From JBEGTT01 sp041179245 (GTDB lineage Bacteria; Pseudomonadota; Gammaproteobacteria; Burkholderiales; Rhodocyclaceae), in NCBI GenBank assembly GCA_041179245.1, contig JBEGTT010000059.1, forward strand, positions 1-7,044: a stretch of 7,044 bases of DNA, read 5' to 3'. Shown piece after piece: positions 6,264 through 7,044 of this stretch. Positions within the stretch are counted from its first letter, which is position 1; every line of letters begins with the position of its first letter. The notes beneath the pieces are model-generated. The model had not been told where the DNA came from. It ran no database searches and worked only from the letters and a program-made list of their open reading frames with translations. Both the position numbers and the translations under genes were made by a program.

Positions 6264-7044
6264 TTAGTCACGCAACAGGTCGTTAATGCTGGTCTTGGAG
6301 CGGGTTTGTGCGTCAACACGTTTAACGATAATGGCGGCGTACATGCTGTAAGCGCCGCCGGCTTTGGGGATGTTGCCGCTAACCACCACGGAACCGCTTG
6401 GCACACGGCCGTAAGTGATTTCGCCGGTAGCTCTGTCGTAAATTGGTGTGCTTTGACCAATATAAACGCCCATGCCGAGGACAGAGTTCTCTTCAATGAT
6501 GACGCCTTCAACCACTTCGGAGCGAGCGCCAATGAAACAGTTGTCTTCAATAATTGTTGGGTTGGCTTGCAGCGGTTCCAGAACACCGCCGATACCCACA
6601 CCACCGGATAGGTGAACATTTTTACCAATCTGGGCGCATGAACCAACCGTTGCCCATGTGTCGACCATGGTGCCTTCATCCACGTAAGCGCCGATGTTGA
6701 CGTAAGAGGGCATCAACACCGCATTTTTGGCAATGAAGCTCCCTTTACGAGCGGTGGCAGGGGGTACAACCCGGAAACCACCTTGGCGGAATTGTTCTTC
6801 TGTCCAGCCTTGGAATTTAGTGTCCACTTTGTCGAAGTAACGGATGTCGCCAGATTCCTGAACCTTGTTGTCGCGTACACGGAAAGACAGCAAAACGGCC
6901 TTTTTAACCCACTGGTTAACTTGCCATTCGCCGACGCTTAGACGTTCGGCAACACGTAGTTTGCCGCTATCCAGCTCACCAACGACTTGTTCGATGGCAT
7001 GGATTTGTTCGGCTGTCGCGGTGGAGGGCGAAATATCGGCACGT
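6264..7044 (-). CDS. dapD: Tetrahydrodipicolinate N-succinyltransferase DapD (5' end off window)
   Basis: Transfers succinyl from succinyl-CoA to tetrahydrodipicolinate, the step before DapE's substrate is formed by aminotransfer. About 259 residues are visible. The frame stays open to the right edge, and comparison with E. coli DapD (274 residues, remembered) suggests about 14 N-terminal residues are missing. A TTG at 6891-6893 is an internal Leu in KKAVLLSFR, not a start. The N-terminal helical part includes LDSGKLRVAE and NQWVKKAVLLSF. The middle is the left-handed beta-helix of hexapeptide repeats: VLMPSYVNIGAYVDEGTMVD, WATVGSCAQIGKNVHLSGG, then NCFIGARSEVVEGVII. The C-terminal part has YGRVPSGSVVVSGN and IVKRVDAQTRSK, and the protein ends LLRD with TAA. 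All stretches closely match the DapD family, which forms cytoplasmic trimers. It is the first visible gene of the minus-strand cluster; any promoter lies beyond the window. Confidence 0.97.
   Translation of the reverse strand, partial: RADISPSTATAEQIHAIEQVVGELDSGKLRVAERLSVGEWQVNQWVKKAVLLSFRVRDNKVQESGDIRYFDKVDTKFQGWTEEQFRQGGFRVVPPATARKGSFIAKNAVLMPSYVNIGAYVDEGTMVDTWATVGSCAQIGKNVHLSGGVGIGGVLEPLQANPTIIEDNCFIGARSEVVEGVIIEENSVLGMGVYIGQSTPIYDRATGEITYGRVPSGSVVVSGNIPKAGGAYSMYAAIIVKRVDAQTRSKTSINDLLRD

Noticed and set aside
6251..6679. A 142-codon minus-strand open frame in another frame of dapD
   Set aside because: It overlaps the strongly conserved DapD beta-helix region and has no recognisable motif.
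6891..6893. TTG as the start codon of dapD
   Set aside because: The reading frame continues upstream with clear DapD sequence (LDSGKLRVAE, NQWVKKAV) to the window edge, so this TTG is an internal leucine.

Overview
The window reads as chromosomal housekeeping DNA from a proteobacterium. The protein sequences and gene set fit a betaproteobacterium, perhaps a member of Neisseriales; this placement is inferred from remembered family resemblance, not from a search. Base composition is roughly balanced.

Nearly all of it, from the right edge down to position 901, is one co-directional minus-strand cluster. In transcription order it holds dapD (cut by the right edge), dapE, prmB, bcp, phoH (PIN-PhoH type) and a gene for an exported transglutaminase-like protein. 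Gaps are 20 bp, an 8-bp overlap, 13 bp, 50 bp and 8 bp, so operon-like co-transcription is likely. DapD and DapE are consecutive steps of the succinylase route to meso-diaminopimelate and lysine. PrmB methylates ribosomal protein uL3, Bcp removes peroxides, PhoH is a predicted ATPase with a PIN nuclease-like domain, and the last protein carries a Tat-type leader. Beyond the DapD-DapE pair there is no obvious single pathway.

The left end (77-874, plus strand) holds an FkbM-family SAM-dependent methyltransferase that converges on the cluster with a 26-bp gap. Before it, positions 3-53 read as the likely C-terminal tail of another plus-strand gene. No stretch over 60 bp lacks a gene, and I see no tRNA, rRNA, CRISPR array, insertion sequence or attachment site.

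I do not see a previously undescribed system. The points most worth a second look are a serine where the transglutaminase-like protein should have its nucleophilic cysteine, a Bcp without the usual resolving cysteine, a perfect 20-bp palindrome inside dapE, a small hairpin between bcp and phoH, and start-codon ambiguities for dapE and the FkbM gene.
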